From Gilliamella sp. B3022 (GTDB taxonomy: Bacteria > Pseudomonadota > Gammaproteobacteria > Enterobacterales > Orbaceae), in assembly GCF_028751545.1 (NCBI RefSeq), contig NZ_CP071867.1, positions 2,081,306 through 2,145,305 of the forward strand: a DNA stretch of 64,000 bases, read 5' to 3'. Below are positions 53,363-62,343 of the stretch, one piece after another; position 1 is the stretch's first letter, and each line of letters opens with the position of its first letter. The notes under the pieces were generated by a model. The model had not been told where the DNA came from, made no database searches, and worked only from the letters and a program-made list of their open reading frames with translations. The translations under genes were made by a program, and so were the position numbers.

Positions 53363-55144
53363 ATGGTATCACCTAATATTCGCAACTATTTAAATGAATT
53401 AGCAATTAAGCTAGATAACACAAATTTTGGTTCAAGAAGCGCTATTATGAGTGAAGCTCAAGCCTTTTTAGGTATTTCTAAACAAACTATTTACCGACAA
53501 TTAAAAGAGTTTTGTGGTTGGTCAAGTGATCGGAAATGCAGAGCTGATAAAGGTGATACAAGTGTTTCTGATATTGCTTTAAATGTGGTCGGAGCAATAT
53601 GTAAAGAGTCGGTGCGTGATAATGGTAAACAAACTATGTTTACAACAACAGCAACAAGTATTGCAAAACAAAATGGTTATGAAATTGGTGTAAGTACTAA
53701 TCATTTTACTAGGTTATTACGAAACCGCAAAATGAATGTAAAAGCACAACAAGTGGCAAATCCTGTTCAGTCATTACGTGCATTACATCCTAATCATGTG
53801 CACGAAGTAGATCCTTCTCTATGCCTAATTTATTACATGAAAGATAAACAACATATTATGCGTGACCGTGATTTTTATAAAAACAAGTTAGAAAATTACG
53901 CAAAAGTTAAATATAAGGTTTGGCGTTACACTTTATACGACAAGGCATCAGGAATGATTATACCGTGGTATGTTGAAGCTGCTGGCGAAAACCAACATTC
54001 ATTATTCCAATTTTTAATGTTTGCGTGGGGTAAGCAAGATGGACGTTTATTTCATGGTGTACCACAGCTGCTTTACTGGGATAAAGGTTCATCCAATACT
54101 TCATCAGCTATCAAAAACTTATTGGACCATTTGGAAGTGAAATACCTTGAGCACGAGGCAGGTAATGCGCGTGCCAAAGGTGGTGTGGAAAATGCCAATA
54201 ATATCATCGAAACACAGTTCGAAAGTCGTTTAAAATTTCAACCAGTTAGCAGTATTGATGAATTAAATCATGCAGCAATGAACTGGGCAGAAGCCTATAA
54301 CGCCAACAGACTGCCAGGACAAGATACACGTTTACGTCGTATTGGACTTGCTGAACCTGTATCACGTCAATCGCTTTGGCAGCATATTACAGCAGAACAA
54401 TTACGAATATTGCCGTCAGTAGAAATTTGCCAAGCATTAATGGCAAGTCGAGAACAAGAGCGCCAAGTTAAAGCGGATTTAACCATTAGTTTCAAACATC
54501 CTCAAGCTGACAGTTCACTGATTTATAGTTTAAAAGGCTTAGATGGTATTACTGTTAAAGATAAAGTCAGTGTGCGTTCATTAGTTTACGGTGATTGTGC
54601 TATTCAAATTGAAGTCCCCCGTTATGACGGTGAAGCACTGATTTATCGTGTTGATCCAGATCGCAATTTTGATAAGTTTGGACAACGTTTAGATGCACCA
54701 GTGATTGGCGAGGAATATAAATCTAAAGGTGATACTGAAATTGAACAAGCAACAAAAGCGATGGATCAAGTGGCATACCCAAACATGACCGAAGATGAAA
54801 TCAAAAAAGCGAAGCAAAAACAAGTAGCACCGTTCGGCGGTCAGCTCAATACACTCAGTTATCTAGGAGATATTAATCATCCTGCTTACTTTGAACAAAA
54901 AGGCAATGAAATTGAAACACCGGAACATTTAAAGCCAGCTACCACAACATTAACGCTAACCGCGGCTTTAATGCGTATTACCAGTTCAATCGGTCGCAGA
55001 TTAACAACTGATGAAAATAAGTGGCTATCCGCTCGTTATCAAGATGGTGTTCCCGAAGATTCGTTAGAATCACTGATTCGTACATTTACAACGCCCGTTA
55101 CAGCAATCGCAGACGGTACAACAGGTTTTAGGAGTGTTAAATAA
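53363..55144 (+). CDS. DDE transposase, Mu A-like
   Basis: 593 residues; the phage integrase/replicase. N-terminal HTH domains bind the phage ends. The catalytic core has HEVDPS (first Asp, about residue 150), LLYWDKGS (second Asp, about 235) and GGVENANNIIE (Glu, about 272). A Mu-transposase C-terminal part follows. It runs away from the structural genes toward the right-hand end, the BcepMu orientation. SD AAGGGA 8 nt before the ATG. Confidence 0.93.
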   Translation: MVSPNIRNYLNELAIKLDNTNFGSRSAIMSEAQAFLGISKQTIYRQLKEFCGWSSDRKCRADKGDTSVSDIALNVVGAICKESVRDNGKQTMFTTTATSIAKQNGYEIGVSTNHFTRLLRNRKMNVKAQQVANPVQSLRALHPNHVHEVDPSLCLIYYMKDKQHIMRDRDFYKNKLENYAKVKYKVWRYTLYDKASGMIIPWYVEAAGENQHSLFQFLMFAWGKQDGRLFHGVPQLLYWDKGSSNTSSAIKNLLDHLEVKYLEHEAGNARAKGGVENANNIIETQFESRLKFQPVSSIDELNHAAMNWAEAYNANRLPGQDTRLRRIGLAEPVSRQSLWQHITAEQLRILPSVEICQALMASREQERQVKADLTISFKHPQADSSLIYSLKGLDGITVKDKVSVRSLVYGDCAIQIEVPRYDGEALIYRVDPDRNFDKFGQRLDAPVIGEEYKSKGDTEIEQATKAMDQVAYPNMTEDEIKKAKQKQVAPFGGQLNTLSYLGDINHPAYFEQKGNEIETPEHLKPATTTLTLTAALMRITSSIGRRLTTDENKWLSARYQDGVPEDSLESLIRTFTTPVTAIADGTTGFRSVK

Positions 55145-56379
55145 TGTTGAAATTAAAAAGCGTAATGAAGCAATTCAATATCAAACAGGCGCAACTCGCT
55201 AAACATATTGATTATAAAGGCAATTCAATCAGCCAAGCAGTAATTAGCCAGCTCGTTAATCACAATATTTGGCCACGCTCTATTAAACATGAAGAACTAA
55301 AGCAGAAGATTGAAAAGGCATTAATAAAATTAGGTTTAAGCAATGATTATTTACTAAATATTTTTGAAGAAGAAACTGACACAGCCGAAATCTTGGCGGA
55401 CGACGCTGTGCCAGTTGACTCAAATGAAAATGAACATTTAACAAAGGAGTCAGCCTATATGTTACTACGAAAACAAACTATAAATCGAGATGCGCGTGCA
55501 CATTTTCGCATTCCTCGTGACCCGTTCACTGACGAAATGACCGAAGACGCTGATGTTTATCTATCTGATGATATCCGTTACGTTCGTGCAGCAATGCGTC
55601 AAACAGCCAAGCATGGTGGAATGCTGTCAGTGATAGGTGAATCGGGAAGCGGTAAATCGACATTGCGACATGATTTAATTGATTGGATCAATATTAATCA
55701 TGAACCAATAACTGTTATCGAGCCGTATGTACTAGGTTTAGAAGACAATGAGGTTAAAGGAAAATCGCTCAAAAGTATGGATATAAGTAGTGCAATTATA
55801 AGCGCTATCAACCCCCAAGCTAAACCAAAACGTAGTGCAGAAGCCCGTGCAAGGCAAATGCACGAATTACTGAAAAATAGTGCGCTATCAGGTCGTAAAC
55901 ATCTGTTAATTATTGAAGAAGCACACGGATTACCAATTCCAACGCTAAAGCATCTAAAGCGATTTTATGAACTGCAAGAAGGTTTTAAAAAATTACTATC
56001 AATAATTCTAATTGGACAAACAGAGCTACAAACAAAACTATCAGAGTATAACCCAGAGGTTCGTGAAGTTGTGCAACGCTGCGAAGTTGTGAACTTAAAA
56101 CCACTTGATTTTAAAGTTGAAGAATATATCAAGCATAAATTTTCACGTGTTGATATGGACTATACAACATTATTTGATTCATCTGCATTTACTGAAATCA
56201 TCAATCGGTTACGTGTTGCAACAACACGTCGAGGTGAAAAACAAGTGCGATCATTATGCTATCCATTAGCAGTAAATAACCTTGTTTCTAACGCATTAAA
56301 TCTAGCTGCACGCATTGGTGCGCCAAAAGTTACAGGTGAAATAATTGTTGAATGTATCAAAGATCGAGGAGATATCTGA
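55144..56379 (+). CDS. AAA+ transposition helper (Mu B-like)
   Basis: 411 residues. An N-terminal HTH (KSVMKQFNIKQAQLAKHIDYKGNSISQAVISQLV, residues 5-40) precedes an AAA+ ATPase: Walker A IGESGSGKST near 165, Walker B LLIIEEAHG near 257, then ILIGQTEL. It selects targets and activates the transposase. Its ATG overlaps the transposase stop, giving coupled translation. AGGAG upstream. Confidence 0.92.
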   Translation: MLKLKSVMKQFNIKQAQLAKHIDYKGNSISQAVISQLVNHNIWPRSIKHEELKQKIEKALIKLGLSNDYLLNIFEEETDTAEILADDAVPVDSNENEHLTKESAYMLLRKQTINRDARAHFRIPRDPFTDEMTEDADVYLSDDIRYVRAAMRQTAKHGGMLSVIGESGSGKSTLRHDLIDWININHEPITVIEPYVLGLEDNEVKGKSLKSMDISSAIISAINPQAKPKRSAEARARQMHELLKNSALSGRKHLLIIEEAHGLPIPTLKHLKRFYELQEGFKKLLSIILIGQTELQTKLSEYNPEVREVVQRCEVVNLKPLDFKVEEYIKHKFSRVDMDYTTLFDSSAFTEIINRLRVATTRRGEKQVRSLCYPLAVNNLVSNALNLAARIGAPKVTGEIIVECIKDRGDI

Positions 56380-56651
56380 TGAAAAAGAACCAACTAATCA
56401 GTAATAACATCAATGCGGTTAATAAGGCTGTAAATATATTATCTAATGAAGAATTAACTGTCATTGGTTTTTATCATGATTCACTTTCAAAGCCAACTAT
56501 TGAAATTGAGCATCACCCTAAGTGCAATAAATATATAGATGCTGGTCAAGCAACGTATTATCGACACGAAGGGCACTATCGATTTGGGCAGTTTGAATTA
56601 AATGGCTGTCGAGTTATATGGAAAGAACGTGATATTAGTCGCTTGCATTAA
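56379..56651 (+). CDS. Small early phage protein
   Basis: 90 residues from ATG 56379 (SD GAGGAG), overlapping the B gene stop by one base. Contains HHPKCNKYIDAGQATYYRHEGHYRFGQFELNGCRVIWK, rich in His, Tyr and Arg. Two Cys and several His could bind zinc. Family not recognised; such a protein often sits between B and Gam in these phages. Confidence 0.6.
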   Translation: MKKNQLISNNINAVNKAVNILSNEELTVIGFYHDSLSKPTIEIEHHPKCNKYIDAGQATYYRHEGHYRFGQFELNGCRVIWKERDISRLH

Positions 56652-56670
56652 TCGAATAGGAGCTATAGAA

Positions 56671-57192
56671 ATGATAAAGACTAAAAAACGTATTAAAGCT
56701 ACCGCATCAATCTATGTTGTGCAATCTAAAGAACAAGCATCAGAAGCTATTAAATATTTGGGCGATATACAGCGTGAATTAATTCGATTAGAAACCGAAA
56801 TGAACGACAAAATCGCAGATATTACAAAAAGTTATTCATCAAGTATTGAAGTGTTAAAAAAGAAGGCGACAGAAATACAAAAAGGGATCCAAATTTGGTG
56901 CGAAGCAAACCGTGATGTTTTAACAAACAATGGTAAAGTTAAATCAGCCAATTTAGTTACTGGTGAAGTGCAATGGCGTAACCGCCCACCGTCGTGTGTT
57001 ATTCGTGGTTTAGAAACGGTTATAGAAACACTAAAAAAGCTAAAACTGGAACGATTTATTCGTACAAAAGAAGAAGTTAATAAAGAAGCTATTTTGAATG
57101 AACCAAACGTTGTCGCTCATGTGCCAGGTATTACCATTAAAAAAGATGTAGAAGATTTTGCGATAGTGCCTTTTGAACAGGAGGTTATCTAA
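56671..57192 (+). CDS. gam: Host-nuclease inhibitor Gam
   Basis: 173 residues from ATG 56671 (SD AGGAG). KRIKATASIYVVQSKEQASEAIKYLGDIQRELIRLETEMNDKIADI is the Mu Gam start, with VQWRNRPPSCVIRGLETVIETLK near 95-118. Gam coats linear DNA ends and protects them from RecBCD; it is a Ku-like protein. It protects replicating or packaged phage DNA. Confidence 0.9.
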   Translation: MIKTKKRIKATASIYVVQSKEQASEAIKYLGDIQRELIRLETEMNDKIADITKSYSSSIEVLKKKATEIQKGIQIWCEANRDVLTNNGKVKSANLVTGEVQWRNRPPSCVIRGLETVIETLKKLKLERFIRTKEEVNKEAILNEPNVVAHVPGITIKKDVEDFAIVPFEQEVI

Positions 57193-57194
57193 TC

Positions 57195-57338
57195 ATGCAA
57201 ACACAAGATTTTTATATTTTGCATCAATTTATATTAAGCCAGACAGCTAATTTTATAGTTCACTGTAAAGAGTATGGTTTATCTGAATTTGAAGCGGATC
57301 GCATCATTGACGAGCTAGAGGAATTAGCTAATGGGTAA
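57195..57338 (+). CDS. Small early protein (47 aa)
   Basis: Too short to be picked up by size. ATG at 57195 closely follows Gam (2 bases) with AGGAGG-like GAGG 11 nt upstream. It reads MQTQDFYILHQFILSQTANF, then EYGLSEFEADRIIDELEELANG, and its end overlaps the next start by 8 bases, which supports real coupling. No family recognised; its acidic helical end could bind a partner protein. Confidence 0.5.
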   Translation: MQTQDFYILHQFILSQTANFIVHCKEYGLSEFEADRIIDELEELANG

Positions 57339-57540
57339 ATTTTCTAGCCCTAAACGTTATATGCCCGACCATTATATTTCAATCAGCCATGAACATTCAT
57401 TTATGCGTGAAGTAACTGGTCAGGGTTATGTTGATGGAAAGCTGTACGATGAACTTTATGCTGAATATGTAAAATTAAAATCAGCTAAAACATTAAAACA
57501 GCGTTTTGTTAGTTTTTTAAGGTGTTTTTATGACAAATAA
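57331..57540 (+). CDS. Small early phage protein
   Basis: 69 residues: GKFSSPKRYMPDHYISISHEHSFMREVTGQGYVDGKLYDELYAEYVKLKSAKTL. GAGG is 9 nt before the ATG, inside the previous frame. It overlaps the next gene by 11 bases. No family recognised. Confidence 0.55.
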   Translation: MGKFSSPKRYMPDHYISISHEHSFMREVTGQGYVDGKLYDELYAEYVKLKSAKTLKQRFVSFLRCFYDK

Positions 57541-58219
57541 TAATGAAAAGTATATTGAAAAAATCAAAAAACTTTTAGCGTTAGCAAAATCAACAAATCC
57601 CAACGAAGCTGCTATTGCTATGAATCAAGCCATCAAATTGATGGTAAAACATAATATCAGTAATAAAGATGTGGAATTATCTGAAATTGAGGAACATGTG
57701 TCAAAACATGCCCCTTCAAATGCAGAGAAACCACCAAGATATTTTTCAATATTAGTAAGTATCATTTCAAGCGCATTTGGCGTGCGAGCTTATTTTACTC
57801 GGGAAAACAATAAACGAAAGGTTTCATTTTATGGACTAAGGGAACGACCACAATTAGCCGCTTATACCTTTGACGTTTTAAGTGTTCAATTAGTTAAAGC
57901 TCGGAAAGAATTCTTATCGCAACAAAATGGTAATTGTAAAAAAATCACTAAAATTAACCGAGCTGATGCGTTCTGTGTTGGCTGGGTTAATGGTGTTTAT
58001 CAATTAATTGAAGATTTTGCAATGACTGATGAGGAACTAAATCTATTAGCTGAATATAGAAAGACAAAAGAGTTATCGCCAGCTAAGGTTAGAGATGCTA
58101 AAAAGTGTAATGGTTCAGATTCTTCACAATTTATTGGTTACTTACAAGGTAAAACCGCTCAATTGAATCATGGTGTATCAAATTCAGGTTATTCTCCATC
58201 ATTAATAGGGGGTAAATAG
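57530..58219 (+). CDS. DUF2786 phage protein
   Basis: 229 residues. KYIEKIKKLLALAKSTNPNEAAIAMNQAIKLMVKHNI is the DUF2786 opening, followed by a second domain (FSILVSIISSAFGVRAYFTRE, GLRERPQLAAYTFDVLSVQLVKARKEFL, ADAFCVGWVNGVY). Common in transposable phage early regions; function unknown. AAGG upstream. Confidence 0.8.
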   Translation: MTNNNEKYIEKIKKLLALAKSTNPNEAAIAMNQAIKLMVKHNISNKDVELSEIEEHVSKHAPSNAEKPPRYFSILVSIISSAFGVRAYFTRENNKRKVSFYGLRERPQLAAYTFDVLSVQLVKARKEFLSQQNGNCKKITKINRADAFCVGWVNGVYQLIEDFAMTDEELNLLAEYRKTKELSPAKVRDAKKCNGSDSSQFIGYLQGKTAQLNHGVSNSGYSPSLIGGK

Positions 58220-58624
58220 ATGAAATCTAAATATATCAAGCTGATTCATATTGCAAAATCTCAACTTAATCTTGATGACGATACCTATCGTCATCTATTA
58301 ATGAATATAACTAAAAAAACTAGTACCAAGGATATGACAGTTTGGGAACTGGAAAAAATTCTAAATCACCTTAAATCAAAAGGTTTTAAAGTTAAATCAT
58401 CAAAAAAAACAGGGAAGATAACTGCTACAGAACCAGTTCATAAAAAAATACGCTCATTATGGCTAGAGCTAGCTGATGCAGGTGAAATCAAAAATCGTTC
58501 TGAAAAAGCTATCAATTCTTATGTAAAACGTATTACTGGTGTTGAAGTGATGGATTGGATTACTCAAAAACAAGCAATGGTTGTAATTGAAAGCCTAAAA
58601 AGTTGGCTAGAACGCGTCGCGTAA
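58220..58624 (+). CDS. gemA: gp16-family regulator (GemA-like, DUF1018)
   Basis: 134 residues: KLIHIAKSQLNLDDDTYRHLLMNITKKTSTKDMTVWELEKILNHLKSKGFK, then KKIRSLWLELADAGEIKNRSEKAINSYVKRITGVEVMDWITQKQAMVVIESLKSW. This is the Mu gp16/GemA family, which affects host gene expression and DNA topology in Mu. It starts right after the DUF2786 stop. Confidence 0.88.
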   Translation: MKSKYIKLIHIAKSQLNLDDDTYRHLLMNITKKTSTKDMTVWELEKILNHLKSKGFKVKSSKKTGKITATEPVHKKIRSLWLELADAGEIKNRSEKAINSYVKRITGVEVMDWITQKQAMVVIESLKSWLERVA

Positions 58625-58636
58625 CAAGGAATAAAA

Positions 58637-59143
58637 ATGAAATTAAAACGTTGCCCAATTTGTCATAATGAAATTAATTTAGAAGCATTGGTAGAGGATG
58701 ATTCAGGCAGAGAACTACTTATATTAGTAAGTAATTTAAACTATGGCTGTGCTAAGCCGATGATTGCCTATATTGGTTTGTTTCGTACTCAAAAATCAAA
58801 TTTGAGTAACTCACGAGCGGTAAATTTAATAAATGAGGTACTACAACTTTTTCAACCAAGTAGGCATCTAGCACACGCGCTACGGGAAACGGTTAATAAT
58901 ATTCACGCTAAGCGTTTAACTAGTGAGTACAAACCGTTTAAAAATCATAATTATCTAAAGTCAGTTTATGATTCTACTAAACATTTATTTGCGTACGTTG
59001 AACATAAAGAAGAAGACAAACCCGCTCGTAGCAGTAATGAAGAGTATTTTGAACAGATGTATAGGGCTGGTGTTGACTTTAGTAAATTAGAAAAAAATAT
59101 ACCAGGCGCACTAGATTGGTATAAGAAGAAAACAGGAGCGTAA
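58637..59143 (+). CDS. Early phage protein with N-terminal CPIC zinc ribbon
   Basis: 168 residues. KRCPICHNEINLEALVEDDSGRELLILVSNL holds a single CxxC with an HNE, so a half zinc site at most. AKPMIAYIGLFRTQKSNLSNSRAVNLINEVLQLF is frequent in this phage group. Position between GemA and Mor suggests a regulatory or replication accessory role; unassigned. Confidence 0.65.
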   Translation: MKLKRCPICHNEINLEALVEDDSGRELLILVSNLNYGCAKPMIAYIGLFRTQKSNLSNSRAVNLINEVLQLFQPSRHLAHALRETVNNIHAKRLTSEYKPFKNHNYLKSVYDSTKHLFAYVEHKEEDKPARSSNEEYFEQMYRAGVDFSKLEKNIPGALDWYKKKTGA

Positions 59144-59146
59144 ATT

Positions 59147-59509
59147 ATGACCAAGTCTGCAATATCTATTAAACGTCATGAACTACTAACGCATATATCA
59201 TTATCTGTGGCTAATGAAGCCATGGATTATGGTCTACCTGAAGATATTGCGGTTCATCTTGGCGATAGTATTGCAAATACAATTTCAGAACTGTTCGGCG
59301 GTCAGAACATTACGTTTCCACGCGACTACAGATTTAAACTAAACCAACGAGACTTGCAAATCTATGACGCATTTAAAGGCAATAACTACGCAGAACTAAG
59401 TCAAAAATATAAAATGACAGAACGAGGTATCAGAAAAGTAATCGACCGAGTTCATAAACGAATGATAAAAGAAAAACAACCAACATTGTTTGATTTTAAT
59501 GACGCCTAA
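59147..59509 (+). CDS. mor: Mor transcription activator
   Basis: 120 residues, Mor/C family: VANEAMDYGLPEDIAVHLGDSIANTISELFGGQNITFPRDYRFKLNQRDLQIYDAFKGNNYAELSQKYKMTERGIRKVIDRVHKR, with the dimer domain and a C-terminal HTH. It activates middle or late transcription. It is the last early gene, only about 250 bp from the phage end. It is the obvious candidate to read the late motifs at 40481 and 48659. I see no separate C gene. Confidence 0.92.
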   Translation: MTKSAISIKRHELLTHISLSVANEAMDYGLPEDIAVHLGDSIANTISELFGGQNITFPRDYRFKLNQRDLQIYDAFKGNNYAELSQKYKMTERGIRKVIDRVHKRMIKEKQPTLFDFNDA

Positions 59510-59757
59510 TTAATTTTAGAGCAAAATTTTTTAGGCAATTTTTTATTTCATATCTTGTAACACTTTTTCAAAAAACAATTTCATTATTTCCCTGTTTATT
59601 TTGTTATATCCCATTTATCTCATCATTCTGTTATTATTTATCATGTTCTATTTCATTTAACCATGATTCCATTTGGTCCATTTTTATTAATTTCTGGTTA
59701 TTATCTTTGTTATTTTTGTCAAGAAGTTTCAGATCAACTATCCGTTTTAATCAATAA
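59510..59757. other. Early-side prophage end region with transposase-site-like repeats
   Basis: 248 AT-rich bases with no supported gene. Three related motifs on the plus strand, CTGTTTATTTTGTTATA (59592), CTGTTATTATTTATCAT (59628) and CTGGTTATTATCTTTG (59694), are spaced 36 and 66 bp, resembling the arrays of transposase-binding sites at Mu ends. On the other strand a similar GATAATTAAC lies near 24252. The sites are inferred. Confidence 0.4.
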
Positions 59758-59764
59758 TTAACTG
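59758..59764. repeat. Candidate target-site duplication, early-side copy
   Basis: TTAACTG, same as 24212-24218. Host sequence resumes here: the remaining ACT GGT ACC AAA CTG frame is the probable original end of the prepilin peptidase gene, with a stop at 59806-59808. The stretch up to 59911 holds the M20 gene's promoter region, and I see nothing else in it. Confidence 0.5.
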
Positions 59765-59911
59765 GTACCAAACTGTTGCTGTTACACGAAATAACTCAAA
59801 AACTCTAATCTCAGTAAAAATTGTTATTTTCATAAAAGGTAAAATAGCAGTATAGTAAAGCGCATTTATACCCTTTTCAGTTAAAAAAAGAAAATCAATA
59901 AGGAATTTATA

Positions 59912-61063
59912 ATGAGTACCATCAATGAATTGAAATTAGAAATGATCAATTGGCGCCATCATATTCACGCTCATCCTGAAACCGCTTTTGAAGAGATCAA
60001 TACGACAAAATTTATAATCGAAAAATTGAAATCTTTTGGTATTACCGAATTGTATACAGAGTTTGCACCAACTGGCGTAGTTGGTATTATTAAAGGTAAT
60101 AAAGATGGACGATGGATTGCCTTGCGGGCTGATATTGATGCCTTAGATATTATTGAAGAAAATGATATGGCTTATTGTTCAACAATAACCGGTAAAATGC
60201 ATGCTTGTGGTCATGATGGTCATACAGCAACGTTATTAGGGACAGCTAAATATTTAAGTGAACATCGGGATTTTGCTGGGACAGTTGTTGTCATTTTTCA
60301 ACCTGCCGAAGAAAACGAAGGAGGGGCACGTGTTATGGTTGAAAATGGATTATTCGAACGTTTTCCAATACAAGCGGTATACGGAATTCATAATCAGCCT
60401 AATATGAAACTCAACCATTTCTATGTAACTCATGGTCCAATGATGGCATCCTATGATGTTTTCGAGATAAAAATTACAGGTGTCGGTGCTCATGCAGCAG
60501 CGCCTCATTTGAGTAAAGATACAATTTTGACCGCGACTCAAATTGTTAATGGCTTACAAAGTATTGTGAGTCGTAATGCTGACCCACTTAGTGCATTAGT
60601 GGTCAGCGTAACTCAAATCCATAGTGGTGATACTTGGAATGTCATACCGCAACAAGCAGTGATTCGAGGAACGGTTAGGACTTTTGATGCACAAGTTCAA
60701 GATATGGCTGAAAATCGTATTAAACAAATTGCAACAGGTATCGCATCAACCTTTGAAGCTAAAGCTGAAGTAGACTATCAAAGACGTTATCCTGCCACTA
60801 TCAATTATGTAAAACAAGCAGAAATTGCTATTAAAGCGGCTAAAAAGGCAGTGGGAGAATCCCATGTTATTATTGATCCAAATCCATCAATGGGTGCGGA
60901 GGACTTCGCTTTTATGTTAAAAAAAATACCCGGTGCTTATGTGTGGTTAGGTGCTGGTGAAGGCGCTAACTTACATAATCCCGCTTATAACTTTAATGAT
61001 GAGGTTTTAACCACTGGCGTTGAATATTTTATTGAAATAGTTCATCAAGAATTAGGCAAATAA
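59912..61063 (+). CDS. M20 amidohydrolase (hippurate hydrolase / N-acyl-amino-acid type)
   Basis: 383 residues, soluble metallo-aminoacylase. Zinc motif HACGHDGHTATLLGTA near 90-105, catalytic PAEENEGGARVMV near 128, dimerisation domain with GVGAHAAAPH and GAEDFAFML at the end. It hydrolyses N-acylated amino acids or peptides; substrate unknown. AAGGAA 7 nt before the ATG. Single gene with a terminator. Confidence 0.88.
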   Translation: MSTINELKLEMINWRHHIHAHPETAFEEINTTKFIIEKLKSFGITELYTEFAPTGVVGIIKGNKDGRWIALRADIDALDIIEENDMAYCSTITGKMHACGHDGHTATLLGTAKYLSEHRDFAGTVVVIFQPAEENEGGARVMVENGLFERFPIQAVYGIHNQPNMKLNHFYVTHGPMMASYDVFEIKITGVGAHAAAPHLSKDTILTATQIVNGLQSIVSRNADPLSALVVSVTQIHSGDTWNVIPQQAVIRGTVRTFDAQVQDMAENRIKQIATGIASTFEAKAEVDYQRRYPATINYVKQAEIAIKAAKKAVGESHVIIDPNPSMGAEDFAFMLKKIPGAYVWLGAGEGANLHNPAYNFNDEVLTTGVEYFIEIVHQELGK

Positions 61064-61110
61064 ACACCCTTATTAATTAATGTTTAATTAATATAAATAC
61101 TAAAATGATT

Positions 61111-61151
61111 AAACAGTTAACCAATTAACTCTATTTTATGGTTAACTGTTT
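61111..61151. terminator. Terminator between M20 gene and ygfZ
   Basis: A 12-bp perfect stem AAACAGTTAACC / GGTTAACTGTTT with a 17-nt loop between two converging genes. Confidence 0.75.
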
Positions 61152-61179
61152 GATGAGTATCTATGAATCAGATGTTTTA

Positions 61180-62058
61180 TTAATGGAAACTAAGTACACT
61201 ATCAGTTTCCCCTTTTACTCTAAACGGGGTATTTAAATCGATACCATTAACCAGAACAACTTGTACATAAATATCATTATTTTGATTAAGTTTTAAAGCC
61301 GCCAAAACTTGACCGCTTTCTCGCCAATTACCATCAATTTGGTATTCAATCGTACCACCGATAGTAGGTAAGACAGCGCTTTTACCGGTTAATAAATAAA
61401 GCCCACGTTTGTTGGCTCCTCGATATTGTGCTCGAGCGACCATTTCTTGCCCACAATAACATCCTTTATCAAAACTAATAGCATTGAGATACTGTAAATT
61501 ACAGGCTTGAGGTAATAAGCTTACAATATTTTCTGCATCAATAATGGCATAACCAGCTTCTAAATCAAGTTGTAACCAACGGCTACAAGGTTCTAAATCA
61601 TTATTGATTGCCTCAGGTGTTATCTTTATGACCCTAACATGAGGAGAGGTTAATTTTATATAGGTTACATTATTTTCAGTAAAGCAATTATTATTTGTGA
61701 ATTTAGAAAGTATTTCACTAGGTATTGCTGGAGAATCTAATCCAACAATATTTAAGTCCGTGACAGGTTCAATGCTTACTTTAGAAAAGACTGCATATTT
61801 TTTTAAGGCAGCCATTTGTTTTTCTACTACACTTTTTCGAACGATGTAGTAAATATCTTGACCTCGTTGGAATATTAGTAAATTGCTCCACATTTTTCCC
61901 TGAGAGTCACAGTGTGCTGCAAATAATGCTGTTTGTTCTGTAAGATTATCAATATTTATTGTAACTTGTCCTTGCAAATATTTATGATTATCAGTACCAG
62001 AAACTTTGACTAATTGCCAATCAGCAAGTGAGATGGGTTTAATTGAGAGAATGCTCAT
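61180..62058 (-). CDS. ygfZ: tRNA-modifying protein YgfZ
   Basis: 292 residues; folate-dependent protein of the GcvT-like family that supports Fe-S enzyme function (for example MiaB). The signature KGCYCGQEMVARAQYRG is near residue 196, with the Cys kept. Starts PISLADWQLVKVSGTDNHKYLQGQVTINIDNL, the usual GcvT-fold opening. Length fits (about 300). Single gene divergent from ilvI. Confidence 0.93.
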   Translation of the reverse strand: MSILSIKPISLADWQLVKVSGTDNHKYLQGQVTINIDNLTEQTALFAAHCDSQGKMWSNLLIFQRGQDIYYIVRKSVVEKQMAALKKYAVFSKVSIEPVTDLNIVGLDSPAIPSEILSKFTNNNCFTENNVTYIKLTSPHVRVIKITPEAINNDLEPCSRWLQLDLEAGYAIIDAENIVSLLPQACNLQYLNAISFDKGCYCGQEMVARAQYRGANKRGLYLLTGKSAVLPTIGGTIEYQIDGNWRESGQVLAALKLNQNNDIYVQVVLVNGIDLNTPFRVKGETDSVLSFH

Positions 62059-62343
62059 AATAAGGCCTATTTTATAGTAATGGAATCTAGAATCAGTATT
62101 GCCAGAAATTAACTTATTAAGAGTTTATATAAATACGAGAAAAATAACAATAAAATCAATAAATAATATTTTAACGAAAAATTATTATACATTGTTTTAA
62201 TTAATGTTATTTATCACAATTTAAAATATCAGATGATTATTAAAATTTGTCTCACTTATATTATTGAGTTTATTGATTTTATGTATAAGTTAATGCAAAA
62301 TGAACCATTAGATGACAAATTAGTTATATTGGAGGCAATAAGC

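Larger units (their letters stand above)
24217..59757. mobile_element. Mu-type transposable prophage, BcepMu-like early layout with siphovirus tail
   Basis: About 35.5 kb bounded by a 7-bp direct repeat TTAACTG (24212-24218 and 59758-59764). Carries a DDE transposase and AAA+ helper, Gam, gp16, Mor, Mu-type terminase, portal, F, G, I and capsid genes, plus a tape-measure-based tail. Early genes run right from about 51.7 kb; repressor, lysis and structural genes run left. All core modules look intact except a duplicated terminal fragment and a broken cargo gene. The exact end bases are uncertain by a few nucleotides. Confidence 0.93.

Noticed and set aside
59581-59700. Short minus-strand frames in the early-side phage end
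   Set aside because: About 13-15 codons each, in a region better explained as transposase-binding repeats.
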